DNA of 64,000 nt from Perilla frutescens. Taxonomy: Eukaryota; Streptophyta; Magnoliopsida; Lamiales; Lamiaceae. The notes under the pieces are model-generated. The model ran no database searches, was not told the origin of the DNA, and saw nothing but the letters and a program-made list of their open reading frames with translations. Below, one piece after another: positions 24,011 to 35,978 of the stretch (position 1 is its first letter; each line of letters starts with the position of its first letter). The stretch is taken from assembly GCA_026008535.1 (NCBI GenBank), contig BRKX01000004.1:31066501-31130500 (forward strand), in the 5' to 3' direction. Both the position numbers and the translations under genes were made by a program.

Positions 24011-24431
24011 TTCTTTTTTGTTACTATATATTGTATTATACTAACCATCTTAATATATAATTAAATTGTTAATTATTACTTTTATTATATGTAATTGATA
24101 TGATATATATATAAACTATTATGTATTATATTGTATGATTAATTAATGAATAGGCAGTCTTGATATAAAAATTAACTTATATGCTTAATAGATTGTATTA
24201 TATTAACTATGTCTTAATATATATTAAAATTGTTATTTTATCATATGTATTTGATGTCATATATATATATAAACTATTATGTATTATATGATATGATTAA
24301 TTAAAATATTTAATACAATTAATACGATCTTAATATAAAATTGACTTATTACTAAATGTAGAAAGTATTTTGGCGGGAAAATGCTAGATTTCTATTAATG
24401 GCATAACTTCTTGTTTTTATATATATAAAGA
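24010..24431 (-). mobile_element. Helitron E, 5' portion
   Basis: On the minus strand it starts TCTTTATATATATAAAAAC immediately after the CTAG of Helitron C. The TTTTCCCGCC box (24372-24381) is exactly 50 bases in, the same spacing as in Helitron C. No 3' end was found on the left, so it is truncated near 24010. Confidence 0.65.
24032..24350 (-). repeat. Diverged tandem duplication of about 160 bp in Helitron E
   Basis: Two adjacent copies share TTGTATTATA, TATAAACTATTATGTATTAT and ATGATTAATTAA, with many differences elsewhere. It is older than the duplication in Helitron A. Confidence 0.6.
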
Positions 24432-24442
24432 CTAGTATACCA

Positions 24443-24459
24443 CCTGTGCGATGCACAGG
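24443..24459 (-). terminator. Helitron C 3' terminal hairpin
   Basis: A 7-bp stem, 3-nt loop, with the same layout as the hairpins at 11020 and 18759, followed by CTAG|T on the minus strand. Confidence 0.8.
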
Positions 24460-25737
24460 GGATGTTATTAAAAAAATATTTATGTACAATAATAAAATTA
24501 TATTCAATCATGAATTTCACATATAAATATATGAATTATATCGTTTGAATTATAAATTACTTATGTATTTTTCATCATTGGAGAAATCAGCCTTGGCGGC
24601 TCTAGCCGTATTAGAAACACCCAAATTGGTTGTAAAATCGAGAAGGTAGGGTCATGACTGCACAGTTGGTCTCGACAATGGTTAATCGGCAAATTAGGCA
24701 CGAATAATTTTTTTCAATTTTTTTAAATATTTATATTCAAATTATGATTAAATAAAAATTTTGAGGTTTTCCACCCTTTTTATACAACAACCTACATCCC
24801 AATGTTTAATCTACAATCAATGTGGGATGTAGGAAATTTATAAAAAATTGCGGAACTAATTTGATGTTTCGATTTAAAATTACCCACTCTTTTATACAGC
24901 TCATATCCCAATATTTCAATCTACAACCGATGTGAGATGTGGGGTAAATGAAAATTTAATATGTAAATAGGAATATGTAATAATATATTATAAAATAAAT
25001 AAAAATGTTCAGGCGAACACAATCTAAATGGAATTTTATACGTTATTATATGTAACTTTATGAACCCACTTATGGAGAAACAAAACATCATAGTCTCGAT
25101 GATTGATATGTAACTTTAGAACTTCACAAATCTATACACACGCACACACACACGAATGAGGAATGAGAAAAAAATATATTTTTTATTGAAAAAATCAAAT
25201 ACATTATCTTTAAAGATTTTAACTCATTAAAAGAGTTTGGATGTGGATGTTGAATTTTTTAATATATTTAATTAACTAAAAAATTAAAAATATTTTAAAT
25301 TAATATATTAAAATATCTTATTATATTTGTTTAATATATTCAATTCAATTTTAATTCAAAAATATTTAATTTCCAAAAATTTAAAATGTATCTTATTAAA
25401 TTGATAAAATCAAATATCAAATATTATACTTGATCTCAATTTGCAGAGATCATTGTTGGGCCTCACAATTAATAGTTTGTTTATATACAATATTATTTAT
25501 TTGTTATTCAATGTGGGATAAATTTTGGTTTAAAATTAAAATATATAAGTTTTAACTATTTAAAACATCTTTAAAGTGGAAAAATTAAATATGATAACTT
25601 GAAAATCTTCAAATTAACTAACATTAAAATAATAAGATCAATTAATACATTTCGAGTTTCGACCATTCAAATTTTAAATATATTTAATTTAAAATTTTAT
25701 ATGTAGATCTTGATTTTTTAAAATATATTTAATCAAT

Positions 25738-26549
25738 GGGCATTTCGAAATACGCCATTAAATTTTCTTTATACACTATTATTAAATTTAATTCAGAAAT
25801 AAATAATTATTAATTTACATAAATATCATTTTAATTTTAAAAATTACTTAAAAATAAATAAAATAAAATAAAAATCTCCTCCTTCCCACTTCAGTGACCG
25901 CACCCGCCACATTGCCCCCGCAATTGCTCTCTCATTTCCTCCATTTATATGCTAATCTTCATTTCTATCATCTTCCTCCATTTATTTTCTTTGTAAGAAC
26001 TGCCTATGAAATTAAATGTGTGTATTGATGTCATATATTTTTGGGGCTAAAAATTGATTTCGTTTACTTTTCCAATCATAGGATTTGTCACATAAGTGTT
26101 TGGAGAAATACATGTATCTAATTGAGGGGTTGACATTTGGAACATGGTGTTGATGGTATTACTTTAAAATCTGGTGATATTGAAGGATTTTTCGGAATAT
26201 TTTATAAATATGAAAAAGGGTTTTGTTAGAGTTGGAACACAGTGATGACGGTAACTACGTCCTTCTCTATTTTATTTTAGAAAAAAATAATTAATTACTT
26301 GGAAATAAAAGCGAAGACGGCAGGTCAGGAAGAAAGGTGACGGCGACGGATGACAGCCAACATGTAGTACGGAGGGGAGAGAGTGAGGGTGGAGAATAAT
26401 TTTTATTTTTATTTTTTTTCATAGTGAAAGGATAGAAATGAGTTTTATTGTGGTGTGTAAAGAAAAAATGTGAAAATATGAAAAAGTTGTGTGGTGTATG
26501 AAATAAATGCGATATATAAAGAAAAATGATGGTTTACTTAGAAACGCCC
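25738..26549. mobile_element. Mutator-like (MULE) MITE, 812 bp
   Basis: Terminal inverted repeats: the left starts GGGCATTTCGAAATACGCC and the complement of the right starts GGGCGTTTCTAAGTAAACC; both continue to CTTTATA. The flanks TTAATCAAT (25729-25737) and TTCATCAAT (26550-26558) form a 9-bp target duplication with one mismatch, diagnostic of Mutator. No transposase. The GC-richer interior near 25880-25930 and 26310-26390 may be acquired sequence. Inserted in Helitron C. Confidence 0.8.
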
Positions 26550-27758
26550 TTCATCAATTAAAGAGTAGTAAATTTAAATCAATATTTTTAAAATATTTCA
26601 TTTGAACTATTTAATATATATAATTCAATTCAAATCTATAAATTTAAATATATTTAGTATTAAAATGATAATATCAAATATCTAAATATTACATTTGATC
26701 TCAACCTAGAGATCACAAATATGGAAATATCATTGTTGGGACTCACAATTTATAATTTGTTCATGCATAATAATATTTGTAAGTTTTTTTGATGTGTGAT
26801 GATTTTTGTTTTTGAAAAACTAAAACTATAAGCTTTAACTGTTTAATTTATATATAAAATTCATGACATAAATATATTTAACAATTAATTACCAAGTTCT
26901 ATTAATACATTTAATTCAAAATTTTAAGTAGATTTAATTTAAAATTCTCGATGTGTATCTTGATTAATACATTTAATTTGAAAATTTAAATATATTAAAT
27001 TAAAATTTTTATGTGGATCTGGAATTATTTTAATATATTTAATCAACTTAAAATTTTAAAATATTTTAAATTAATATATTAGAACATTCACTCATAACAC
27101 TTAAAAGAATAATAATTAATATAAATTTATGATCCATTGTAAAGAAAAAAAAAAGGTGTTTAGAAAATTCACATATAAAAAAACAATTTAAAGGCCACAT
27201 AATTTTTTCATTGAATGAACAAAATAATTTTTCATAAAAAATGGTATTTTTGCAAAATAGAAAAAATAATTTATAATGTTGAAATTCTAGTATTGAATGA
27301 CTATATAATATAAATATAAACTAATTAATAAATATTATACTTTTATTTATAGAAAGTGTATTTAGGCGGGAAAACTTATTATTACTATTTATAGTAACTA
27401 TCTTACTTTTAGATATAATATAGATGCATGTTTATCACGCCAAGCACAAAACCATGTAAAACGAATCTCATAAAGCGGAAGACATAGATCCGAATTACCT
27501 ACAATTGTCAGACGGTCTGAGGAAAAGATTAAAGATCTAATCTTGCTGTTGAATGAATGCAGAAACCGGCACCACTTATGTCAACAAAATCGGCCACCAC
27601 AATATTCTACTCCAAGATCTTCTGTTGTATTCCCGGACTGTATCTAGATTCAGAGTGGTCTGAAATCTACTAGATAAGTTTGTGAAATCTGTGGATAACT
27701 TGGAGAGACAAAGAGGGGCTGAATAATAATGCTTGAAATTTTCGAACCCACCTCCTCT

Positions 27759-27766
27759 ATTTATAG
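27759..27766 (-). promoter_or_regulatory. TATA box in the copia LTR
   Basis: CCTATAAATAG on the minus strand, in the LTR interior. Confidence 0.5.
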
Positions 27767-28060
27767 GGGAGGTGCCCAAAAATTCAACTCCTAACCCTAC
27801 TGGGTTTGGGCCTCTATCTCAAGTTCAATATTCAGTCCACTATCAGTCAATTGGGCTACAACAGGGATCTAGAAGAATATTAAATTGGCCCACTAATTTA
27901 TTTAATATCCAATATCCAATAAACTTAGGATATAATTAAATAAATTCAGTTTTACTTTTATTCCACTAAAGAAGTAAAACTGACCTACCAATTTAATACA
28001 TATTTATGAATATGCTTTCTCCTTTAGTCCAGCCATTCCCCGTGTTTAAGATATAATGTT

Positions 28061-28105
28061 CATTAATTAATTATGTCAGTCTCTGACAGCTATAATTAAT
28101 TAATG
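28061..28105. repeat. Inverted repeat in the copia LTR
   Basis: CATTAATTAATTATGTCAG is followed after 3 bases by a complementary arm CTGACAGCTATAATTAATTA. The same motif begins in the LTR at the window's right end (63972 on), so it is a conserved LTR hairpin. Confidence 0.75.
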
Positions 28106-28602
28106 TAAAAAACCTTGAGTAGTACCACACAAGCTTTACCATGTAAGGAATAAATTTCACCTGCAGGGTTTCAACATGAACTTGTATTTCCTCAAGAGAA
28201 CATCATCAACCTGGCGCACCAGGACACGGTGCTCATGCATACTGCTCGAGACATCATGTATACATTCTTATTACCCAACATATCGAGTTTGATCTACGAA
28301 AAGATCTTACTCATTGATAAATCAAAGTAACAAACAACGCACACATATGCTCACTAATATCACATGAGTTCAGAACCCGAACTCTGTGGATCTTTATTCT
28401 CTCACTAACTAGGTCAGAGACAGAGAATAATATCCTATCGTGATCCTCCTCAATACACTAACAAGTGTACTAGAATAATCAGTTAGTTAAGATAAACTAA
28501 CTTATCAGATTATTCTACGGTGTACCGATGGTGTGTTCAGGACCATCTAAGCTGTGAGCTTTTTAATATATTACAAGGTTCTAATGATATGATCTTACCG
28601 TG

Positions 28603-29542
28603 TGTTTAGTGGCTAATTGTGTCATTTTAATTTATTTATTTTATTGTGTTTAGTATTTATTTTGTTTAATTTTATATTGTTATGTGTTGATTTTTAGGTG
28701 TCTATTTGTGTTTACTGCTCTAATGGTGGATTATGCCAAGTATTGCAAAGCTTGAGCTTTTTTTATCACAAAAGCAGATGTTTTACGGCATTTTGGTAGC
28801 AAGCAGGAAAGTCAAAAATGAAGATTGGAGCTGGATGAAAAAATTAAAAGATTGAGGAAAAATAAGAAAATGGGAGTTGAATTGCACTCAGAAGTGCTTG
28901 GTTGCACTTGAAGAAATTCCGAAGCGAGTACAATTGCACTGGGTCGCACTCGAGGAAAAGGCAAAAGGAATGACCCAGCCTACTCCCGTGGCCGCGCCAA
29001 ACCCGCCGCCGCGCACTGAAGCTCTCAGCGAGGACGCTCCCGTGCCCGCGTGGGTGTGTGCCGGCGCGCACGGTGTGTTGCCAGCCCCCACGGACGCGCG
29101 CTTCCCCACGGGCGCGCTGGTACTCCTCCTTCCTCCGAGAATTCCTCCTCTGATCTGGACAACTCCACTCCATTTTCAACCCTATCTTAAGTTGGATGTT
29201 TTAATTTGTGAAGACTTTTGGTAGCTATATTAAGCAATAGGGAACTAGGTATTATTTTCCCTAAGTTTGCTTTTGGATTTTTGTCCCCCAAAAATCCTCT
29301 AAAAAATCTCCTTCATATCCTTGCATTTAAGACTCTCTTTCCATCACCTTTTCTCTCTCCTACCACCATACCACCATAGCCATCTAGCATTTCTCTCTCT
29401 CTCTCTCTCTCTCTCTTTCATATCTCTCCTCTCTCTCTCATATCTATTGGAGATTTTTGGGATTCATCAAATTATCACCAATTGTCTCTCATTCCATTCA
29501 CTCTCACCACTCCATCCTCTCTACCATTCTACATCTATTCTC

Positions 29543-29573
<31 letters not shown>

Positions 29574-30577
29574 CACACACTAAATCTCTATACCATTTTC
29601 TCACCATCACCTTCACCTAAGGGAAGAGGAGAAAATGAAGAGCAAAGTGATCAAACCAAGGGGGACGGAGAAGAGACGAGACGGACCGACGATGAGCCAT
29701 CCGCAGAAGCTAAGCTCGGAGGAGGTTTATCTTGTATTTTCTTTGTATTTCTTAGATGTTTGTGGGGATTTGTCCCAAAACTCTTGAAGGATACTTAATA
29801 TTGTAGAAGTTTGAGTTATTTGCATTTGATTTATGAGATGACTTTCTTCTATGGTATTTGTGTAGTTTTGAGCATGTTTAGTGGCTAATCTCTCTATTAG
29901 GGGGTAGAGGATCGATGTGGTTTTGATCTATGCTTGTTCTTGTTGATTGTTGTTGTTGGAATCGTGCTTTTTCATGTTCAGGTACTAGATCACTACTTGA
30001 ACATTGATAGGATTTAGAGGAGTCTTGATTGTGAATCTAAATCCGGAAATTGGTTCCTTCGACGTTAGGTGGATGGGGTTCCTAAGCCTAATATGTCAAT
30101 CTTACTTGTACGATATAACTAAGAGAGGTTTAACGGATAGACGGTGACAGTAATTGAAGTTAAACTAATTGGAAGAGTCTATCGTATTTGTGAGAGTAGC
30201 ATTATCAACTTGAATAAAGCATAGTGATACAACCATTGAGAGAATCTACACCCTAATACCTCAATCTAACTTATTTCCTCTAACCTTAATTTAATTTGTG
30301 TATTTGCATTTATTTGTCTTGCTTTATTGTCTATTTTGGATTCCTAGCATAATCATCATCAAATCCCTTATTAGAATGTTTAGATTTTATTTTAGTTGTT
30401 TTTTTGAAAGCATGTGTAGCCTTTAGATAATTCTTTCCTATAAAGTCTTCCTTGAGAGATCGACTCGGGTTAAGCTTATTGCTCCTACAATTGACCCCGT
30501 CCAATTGCGGGTGTGGTCCTAAGTAGTTGTCGAGTGAGCATAAATTGGAAATATAAGTGTAAATTTGGACCCAATCA
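28603..30577 (+). mobile_element. Athila-like solo LTR, 1975 bp, with 5-bp target duplication
   Basis: The LTR starts TGTTTAGTGGC and ends GGACCCAATCA, flanked by CCGTG on both sides (28598-28602 and 30578-30582). The uninterrupted site is visible in copia units 2 and 3 (near 33528 and 36432), which confirms the insertion. It is homologous to the LTR at 20385-23403. It holds a GC-rich patch (28975-29125), a CT microsatellite (29393-29416) and a CA microsatellite (29543-29572). No internal sequence remains, so it formed by LTR-LTR recombination. Confidence 0.95.
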
Positions 30578-30749
30578 CCGTGTGACTCCCCACACCATAT
30601 CATCTACAATGTTAGTATATAGAACATTGCATAGAACAATTATAGAACATAATCAAAATGCAAATAGTGACTGCAATAACTTTCATTTCATATCATCATA
30701 TCATAAGAAAAGTATACAAAGACAAGTCTTCCAGTATACAAAACTAACA

Positions 30750-30760
30750 ATCTCGCACTT
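30750..30760 (-). promoter_or_regulatory. Polypurine tract, copia unit 1
   Basis: AAGTGCGAGAT on the minus strand; unit 3 has the canonical AAGTGGGAGAT (36602-36612). Confidence 0.7.
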
Positions 30761-30825
30761 ATACTTGAAGCATGTCTTTCAAGCATAAAAACTAACTGGC
30801 TAACTCTCCAATCAAAACTATCAAC

Positions 30826-33076
30826 TCAAACTGCGCCACCAGGTCTGCATCTCACTCCCATTTTCTCCACGTGACCATCAAAGGTCTTAGCCGGTAGGCT
30901 CTTCGTTAATGAATTAGCCAGGTTGTCTTCCGATGCAATCTTGACCACCGCCACATCTTCTCTCTTAACGATTTCTCGTATATGATGGTACTTTCTCTCT
31001 ATGTGTTTACTTACCTTGTGGGCTCTGGGTTCCTTCGAATTTGCCACTGCACCAGAGTTATCACAGTATATCATGATAGTCTTAGACAAATCAGAAATCA
31101 TGCCCAAGCCCACTAGGAACCCGCGGAGCCAGACAACCTCTTTTGTAGCCTAAGAGGAAGCAACATACTCGGCTTCCATGGTGGAATCAGAAATGCATTT
31201 CTGCTTTATACTCCTCTATACGATGGCTCCACCTCCTAATGTAAACACGTAGCCCGAGGTAGACTTACTCTGATCTTTATCGGATTGAAAATCTGAGTCC
31301 GTGCAACCCAAAGGCACTAGACTATCAGAGCGGAAAACTAACATGTAGTCTCGAGTCCTTTTAAGTTACTTGAGAATGTTCTTGACCCGAGTCTAGTGAC
31401 CTTGTATAGGGTTAGACTGATATCTGCTTACCATTCCAACAACATAGCGTATATCAGGCCTAGTGCATAGCATAGCATACATCAAACTTCCTACAACCGA
31501 AGCATATGGTACTTTTATCATTTCCTTTATCTCAGACTGTGTTTGGGGACACATTTTCTTGGATAGATGAATTTCATGCCTGTAAGGTATAAAACCTTTC
31601 TTGGAATCTTGCATGCGAAACCTACCTAGCACTGTATCGATATAAGTCACCTGGGACAGATATAACATCATTTTCTGGCGATCTCGAATGATCTTGATGC
31701 CAAGGACATGTCCAGCTTCACCCAGATCCTTCATATCAAACTACTCGGACAACCACACCCTAATCTTTGACAAAGCCTTCTAACTGTTTCCAATAAGCAA
31801 GATGTCATCAACATAAATTATGAGGAATGCCACCACGTTTCCGTCACATTTCTTGTACACACAGCTCTCATCCAGACTTTGCACGAATCTATATGACTGG
31901 ATAACCTCGTCAAATCGGATGTTCCAAGATCTTGATGCCTGCTTAAGTCTATAAATGGATCTCTTAAGCTTACACACCAAGTGCTCTTGGCCCTTAGCAA
32001 TGAATCCCTCTGGTTGCTTCATGTGGATGTTTTCATCAAGACTTCCGTTTAGGAAAGCTGTCTTAACATCTATCTTCCAGATCTCATAATCCAAATAAGC
32101 GGCAATAGACAAGAGAATCCGGATTGAGTTAAGCATGGCTACCGGTGAAAAGGTTTCCTTATAATCGATCTCTTCTTTCTGAGTATACCCTTTTGGCACT
32201 AATCTTGCCTTGAACGTTTCAACCTTCCCGTCAGATCCTCTCTTGCGCTTGTAGACCCACTTACAGCCGATGGATTTTACCCCATCTTGTGGTTCTACAA
32301 GTTCCTAGACTTGATTGCGATCCATAGATCCAATCTCAGACTCCATTGCAGTTTTCCAAGAATTCGCATCTTTATCTCGAATTGCCTTGTCATAGGTCCT
32401 GGAATCCAATTCATTGAGTCTCTCTGGGAAATCTAAAGTTTCTCCCAGACTAATGAATCTATCAGGTTTGCGTACAACCCTCCCACTGCGACAAGGCAGT
32501 TCCTGTATTTCTGTGACACGTTGTGCAGTGTTTGGTGGTTCCTCTTCTTGTACAACCGGTGTAGGATTCGATCCTCCCTTAACTCCTCCAGGATGATTTG
32601 ACTCCTTAGTTTGTGGTTTATAACATAGTCTTACTCTAAGAATCGAGCATTGATGCTAACAATGATCTTCTGATTCCTCTAGGATATCAAAAAATAGCTT
32701 TACATCAGTACGAGGAGCCAGCTTATCAGCTTCCTTGTCTAACATGTGTGTTGGGCTATCCTAAATCCGAATATGGTTCAAACTGGGCTTTCGCCCAGTC
32801 CATAGTTCTGTGGGTGTAGCAGGAACTGATTTCGATAGAACCAAGTTAAGAATATAGGCTGTTGTTTCCAGGGCATATCCCCAGAACAAAATGGGCAACT
32901 CAGAATAACTCATCATCGATCTAAGCATCTCTAATAGTGTACGATTCCTTCTTTCGGCCACGCCATTCTGCTGTGGCGTTCAAGATGCAGTCAACTGGGA
33001 TGTAATCCCATTCTCTGCAATGTAATCTCTAAATTCACTTCAGAGGTACTCACCACCACGATCAGAATATAGTGAC
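30826..33076 (-). pseudogene. Copia unit 1: integrase part, RT, RNase H (broken)
   Basis: Minus strand. Integrase core C-terminal part (NGVAERRNRTLLEM near 32950, ELWTGRKPSLNHIRI), with loss of about 35 bases near 32680 relative to unit 2. RT includes GSLDENIHMKQPEGF and YVDD at 31804-31815. RNase H includes YCDNSGAVANSKEPR and ends at 30826. Stops include a TAG replacing Trp near 31395. The 5' side breaks at 33076 into LTR sequence of unit 2, so gag, protease and the integrase N-terminus are absent. Confidence 0.9.
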
Positions 33077-33699
33077 ATAAAAAATTCCACCTGCAGAGTT
33101 TCAACATGAACTTGTGTTTTCTTAAGAGAACATCATCAACCTGGTGCACTAGGACACGGTGCTCATGCATAGTGCTCGAGACATCATGTATACATTGTTA
33201 TTACCCAAGATATCGAGTTTAATCTACGAAAAGATCTCACTCATTGATAAATCAAAGTAACAAACAATGCAAACATATGCTCACCAATATCACATGAGTT
33301 CAGAACCCGAACTTTGTGGATCTTTATTCTCTCACTAACTGGGTCAGAGACATAGAACAGTATCCTATCTTGATTCTCCTCAATACACTAACAAGTGTAC
33401 TAGAATAATCAGTTAGTCAAGATAAACTAACTTATCAGATTATTCTACGGTGTACCGATGGTGTATTCAGGATCATCTAAGCTGTGAGCTCTTTAATATA
33501 TTACAAGGTTCTAATGATATGATCTTACCGTGTGACTTCCCACACCATATCATTTACACTGTAAGTATTTGGAACATTGCATAGAACAATTATAGAACAT
33601 AATCTCAATGCAAACAGTGACCGGAATAACTTTCATTTCATATCATCATATCATCAGAAAAGTATACAAAGACAAGTCTTCCAGTATACAAAACTAACA
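33077..33699 (-). mobile_element. Copia unit 2: partial LTR
   Basis: First 620 or so bases of the LTR, from TGTTAGTTTTG to the junction at about 33076. It is homologous to 28150-28602 plus 30583-30749. The PPT and about 80 bases between LTR and pol are deleted (compare 36602-36677), so the LTR joins the RNase H end directly. Confidence 0.85.
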
Positions 33700-35978
33700 A
33701 ACTGCGCCACCAGGTCTGCATCTCACTCCCATTTTCTCTACGTGACCATCAAAGGTCTTAGCCGATAGGCTCTTCGTGAATGGATCAGCCAGGTTGTCTT
33801 CCGATGCAATGTTGACCACCGCCACATCTCCTTTCTTAACGATTTCTCGTATAAGATGGTACTTTCTCTCTATGTGTTTACTTACCTTGTAGGCTCTGGG
33901 TTCCTTTGAATTTGCCACTGCACCAGAGTTATCACAGTATATCATGATAGTCTTAGACAAATCAGAAATCATGCCCAAGCCCACTAGGAACCCGCAGAGC
34001 CAGACAACCTCTTTTGTAACCTAAGAAGCAGCTACATACTCGGCTTCCATGGTGGAATCAGAAATGCATTTCTGCTTTATACTCCTCCATACGATGGCTC
34101 CACCTCCTAATGTAAACACATAGCCTGAGGTAGACTTACTCTGATCTTTGTCGGATTGAAAATCTGAGTCCGTTCAACCCGAAGGCACTAGACTATCAAA
34201 GTGGAAAACTAACATGTAGTCTCGAGTCCTTTTAAGTTACTTGAGAATGTTCTTGACCGCAGTCCAATGACCTTGTCCAGGGTTAGACTGACATCTGCTT
34301 ACCATGCCAACGACATAGCATATATCAGGCCTAGTGCATAGCATATCATACATCAAATTTCCTACAGCCGAAGCATATGGTACTTTTATCATTTTCTCTA
34401 TCTCAGACTGTGTTTGGGGACACATTTTCTTGGATAGATGAATTTCATGCCTGTAAGGTATAAAACCTTTCTTGGAATCTTGCATGCAAACCTACCTAGC
34501 ACTGTATCGATATAAGTCACCTGAGACAGATATAACATCATTTTCTGGCGATCTTGAATGATCTTGATGCTAAGGACATGTCCAGCTTCACCCAGATCCT
34601 TCATATCAAACTGCTCGGACAACCACACCCTAATTTTTGACAATGCATTCTAACTGTTTCCAATAAGCAAGATGTCATCAACATAAAGTATGAGAAATGC
34701 CACCACATTTTCATCACATTTCTTGTACACACAGCTCTCATCCAGACTTTGCATGAATCCATATGACTAGATAACCTCGTCAAATCGGATGTTCCAAGAT
34801 CTTGATGTCTGCTTAAGTCTATAAATGGATCTCTTAAACTTACACACCAAGTGCTCTTGGCCCTTAGCAATGAATCCCTCTGGTTGCTTCATGTGGATGT
34901 TTTCATCAAGACTTCCGTTTAGGAAAGCTGTCTTAACATCTATCTTCCAGATCTCATAATCCAAATGAGTGGCAATATACAAGAGAATTCGGATTGACTT
35001 AAGCATGGCTACCAGTGAAAAGGATTCCTTATAATCGATCTTTTCTTTCTGAGTATACTCTTTTGCCACTAATCTTGCCTTGAAGGTTTCAACCTTCCCA
35101 TCAGATCCTCTCTTGCGCTTGTAGACCCACTTACAGACAATGGATTTTACCCCATCTTGTGGTTCTACAAGTTCCCAGACTTGATTGCGATCCATAGATC
35201 CAATCTCAGACTTCATTGCAGTTTTCCAAGAATTCGCATCTTTATCTCGAATTGCCTCGTCATAGGTCCTGGAATCCAATTCATTGAGTCTCTCTGGGAA
35301 ATCTAAAGTTTCTCCCAGACTAATGAATCTGTCAGGTTGGCGTACAACCCTCCCACTGCGACAAGGCAGTTCATGTACTTCTGTGACACGTTGTGCAGTG
35401 TTTGGTGGTTCCTCTTCTTGTACAACCGGTATAGGATTCGATCCTCCCTTAACTCCTCAAGGATGATTTGACTCCTTAGTTTGTGGTTTATGACATAGTC
35501 TTCCTCTAAGAATCGAGCATTGATGCTAACAATGGTCTTCTGATCCTTAGGAGTATAAAACAAACCACCTTTTATTCCTCTAGGATATCAAACAAACAGC
35601 TTTACATCAGTACGAGGAGCCAGCTTATCAGCTTCCTTGTCTAACATGTGTGCTGGGCTATCCCAAATCCGAATATGGTTCAAACTGGGCTTTCACCCAG
35701 TCCATAGTTCTGTGGGTGTAGCAGGAACTGATTTCGATAGAACCAAGTTAAAAATATAGGCTGCTGTTTCCAGGGCATATCCCCAGAACAAAATGGGTAA
35801 CTCAGAATAACTCAACATCAATCTAAGCATCTTTAATAGTGTACGATTCCTTCTTTCCACCACGCCATTCTGCTGTGGCGTTCAAGACGCAGTCAACTGG
35901 GATGTAATCCCATTCTCTGCCATGTAATCTCTAAATTCACTTCAGAGGTACTCACTACCATGATCAGAATGTAGTGAC
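33694..35978 (-). pseudogene. Copia unit 2: integrase part, RT, RNase H (broken)
   Basis: Same order as unit 1 and very similar in sequence. It has YVDD at 34674-34685, RT start KTAMKSEIGSMDRNQVWELVEP, and RNase H DNSGAVANSKEPRAYK. Trp is kept at the codon that is TAG in units 1 and 3. Several frameshifts lie near 34490, 34650 and 35280. The reading frame ends inside the LTR start because the region between them is deleted. The 5' break at 35978 is the same integrase position as in unit 1. Confidence 0.9.

Larger units (their letters stand above)
24432..27424 (-). mobile_element. Helitron C, complete ends, 2993 bp
   Basis: On the minus strand it begins A|TCTATATTATATC (27424) with the TTTTCCCGCC box 50 bases inside (27365-27374). 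It ends with hairpin CCTGTGC ATC GCACAGG (24443-24459), GTATA and CTAG (24432-24435), followed by T. Insertion between A and T, no target duplication and no terminal inverted repeats fit a Helitron. No Rep/helicase is present, so it is non-autonomous. A MULE-type MITE of 812 bp sits inside. A duplicated module (24775-24835 and 24880-24945) contains ATCCCAATRTTT and TCTACAA. A short stop-free stretch at 24594-24656 might be a captured gene piece. Confidence 0.75.
27425..30749 (-). mobile_element. Copia LTR of tandem unit 1, split by an Athila solo LTR
   Basis: On the minus strand it starts TGTTAGTTTTGTATACTGG just after the PPT. It runs to about 27425, where Helitron C's 5' end abuts, so the true LTR end may be lost. 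Without the 1980-bp insertion it is about 1345 bp. TATAAATA on the minus strand (27759-27766) marks the promoter. The window's right end (63247-64000) is another LTR of the same family (shared AGCGGAAG, GATCTTCTGTTGTATT, CATATTTATGAATATGC-like text). Confidence 0.75.

Noticed and set aside
28844..29224. Overlapping frames of more than 100 codons on both strands
   Set aside because: They lie over the GC-rich patch of the Athila solo LTR; stop codons are scarce there because of composition.
29321..29798. Ser/Leu- and His/Thr-rich frames
   Set aside because: Produced by CT and CA microsatellites in the solo LTR.
32414..32596. Plus-strand frames in the copia array (also near 35284 and 36757)
   Set aside because: They are antisense shadows of the copia integrase-RT linker and RNase H coding on the minus strand.
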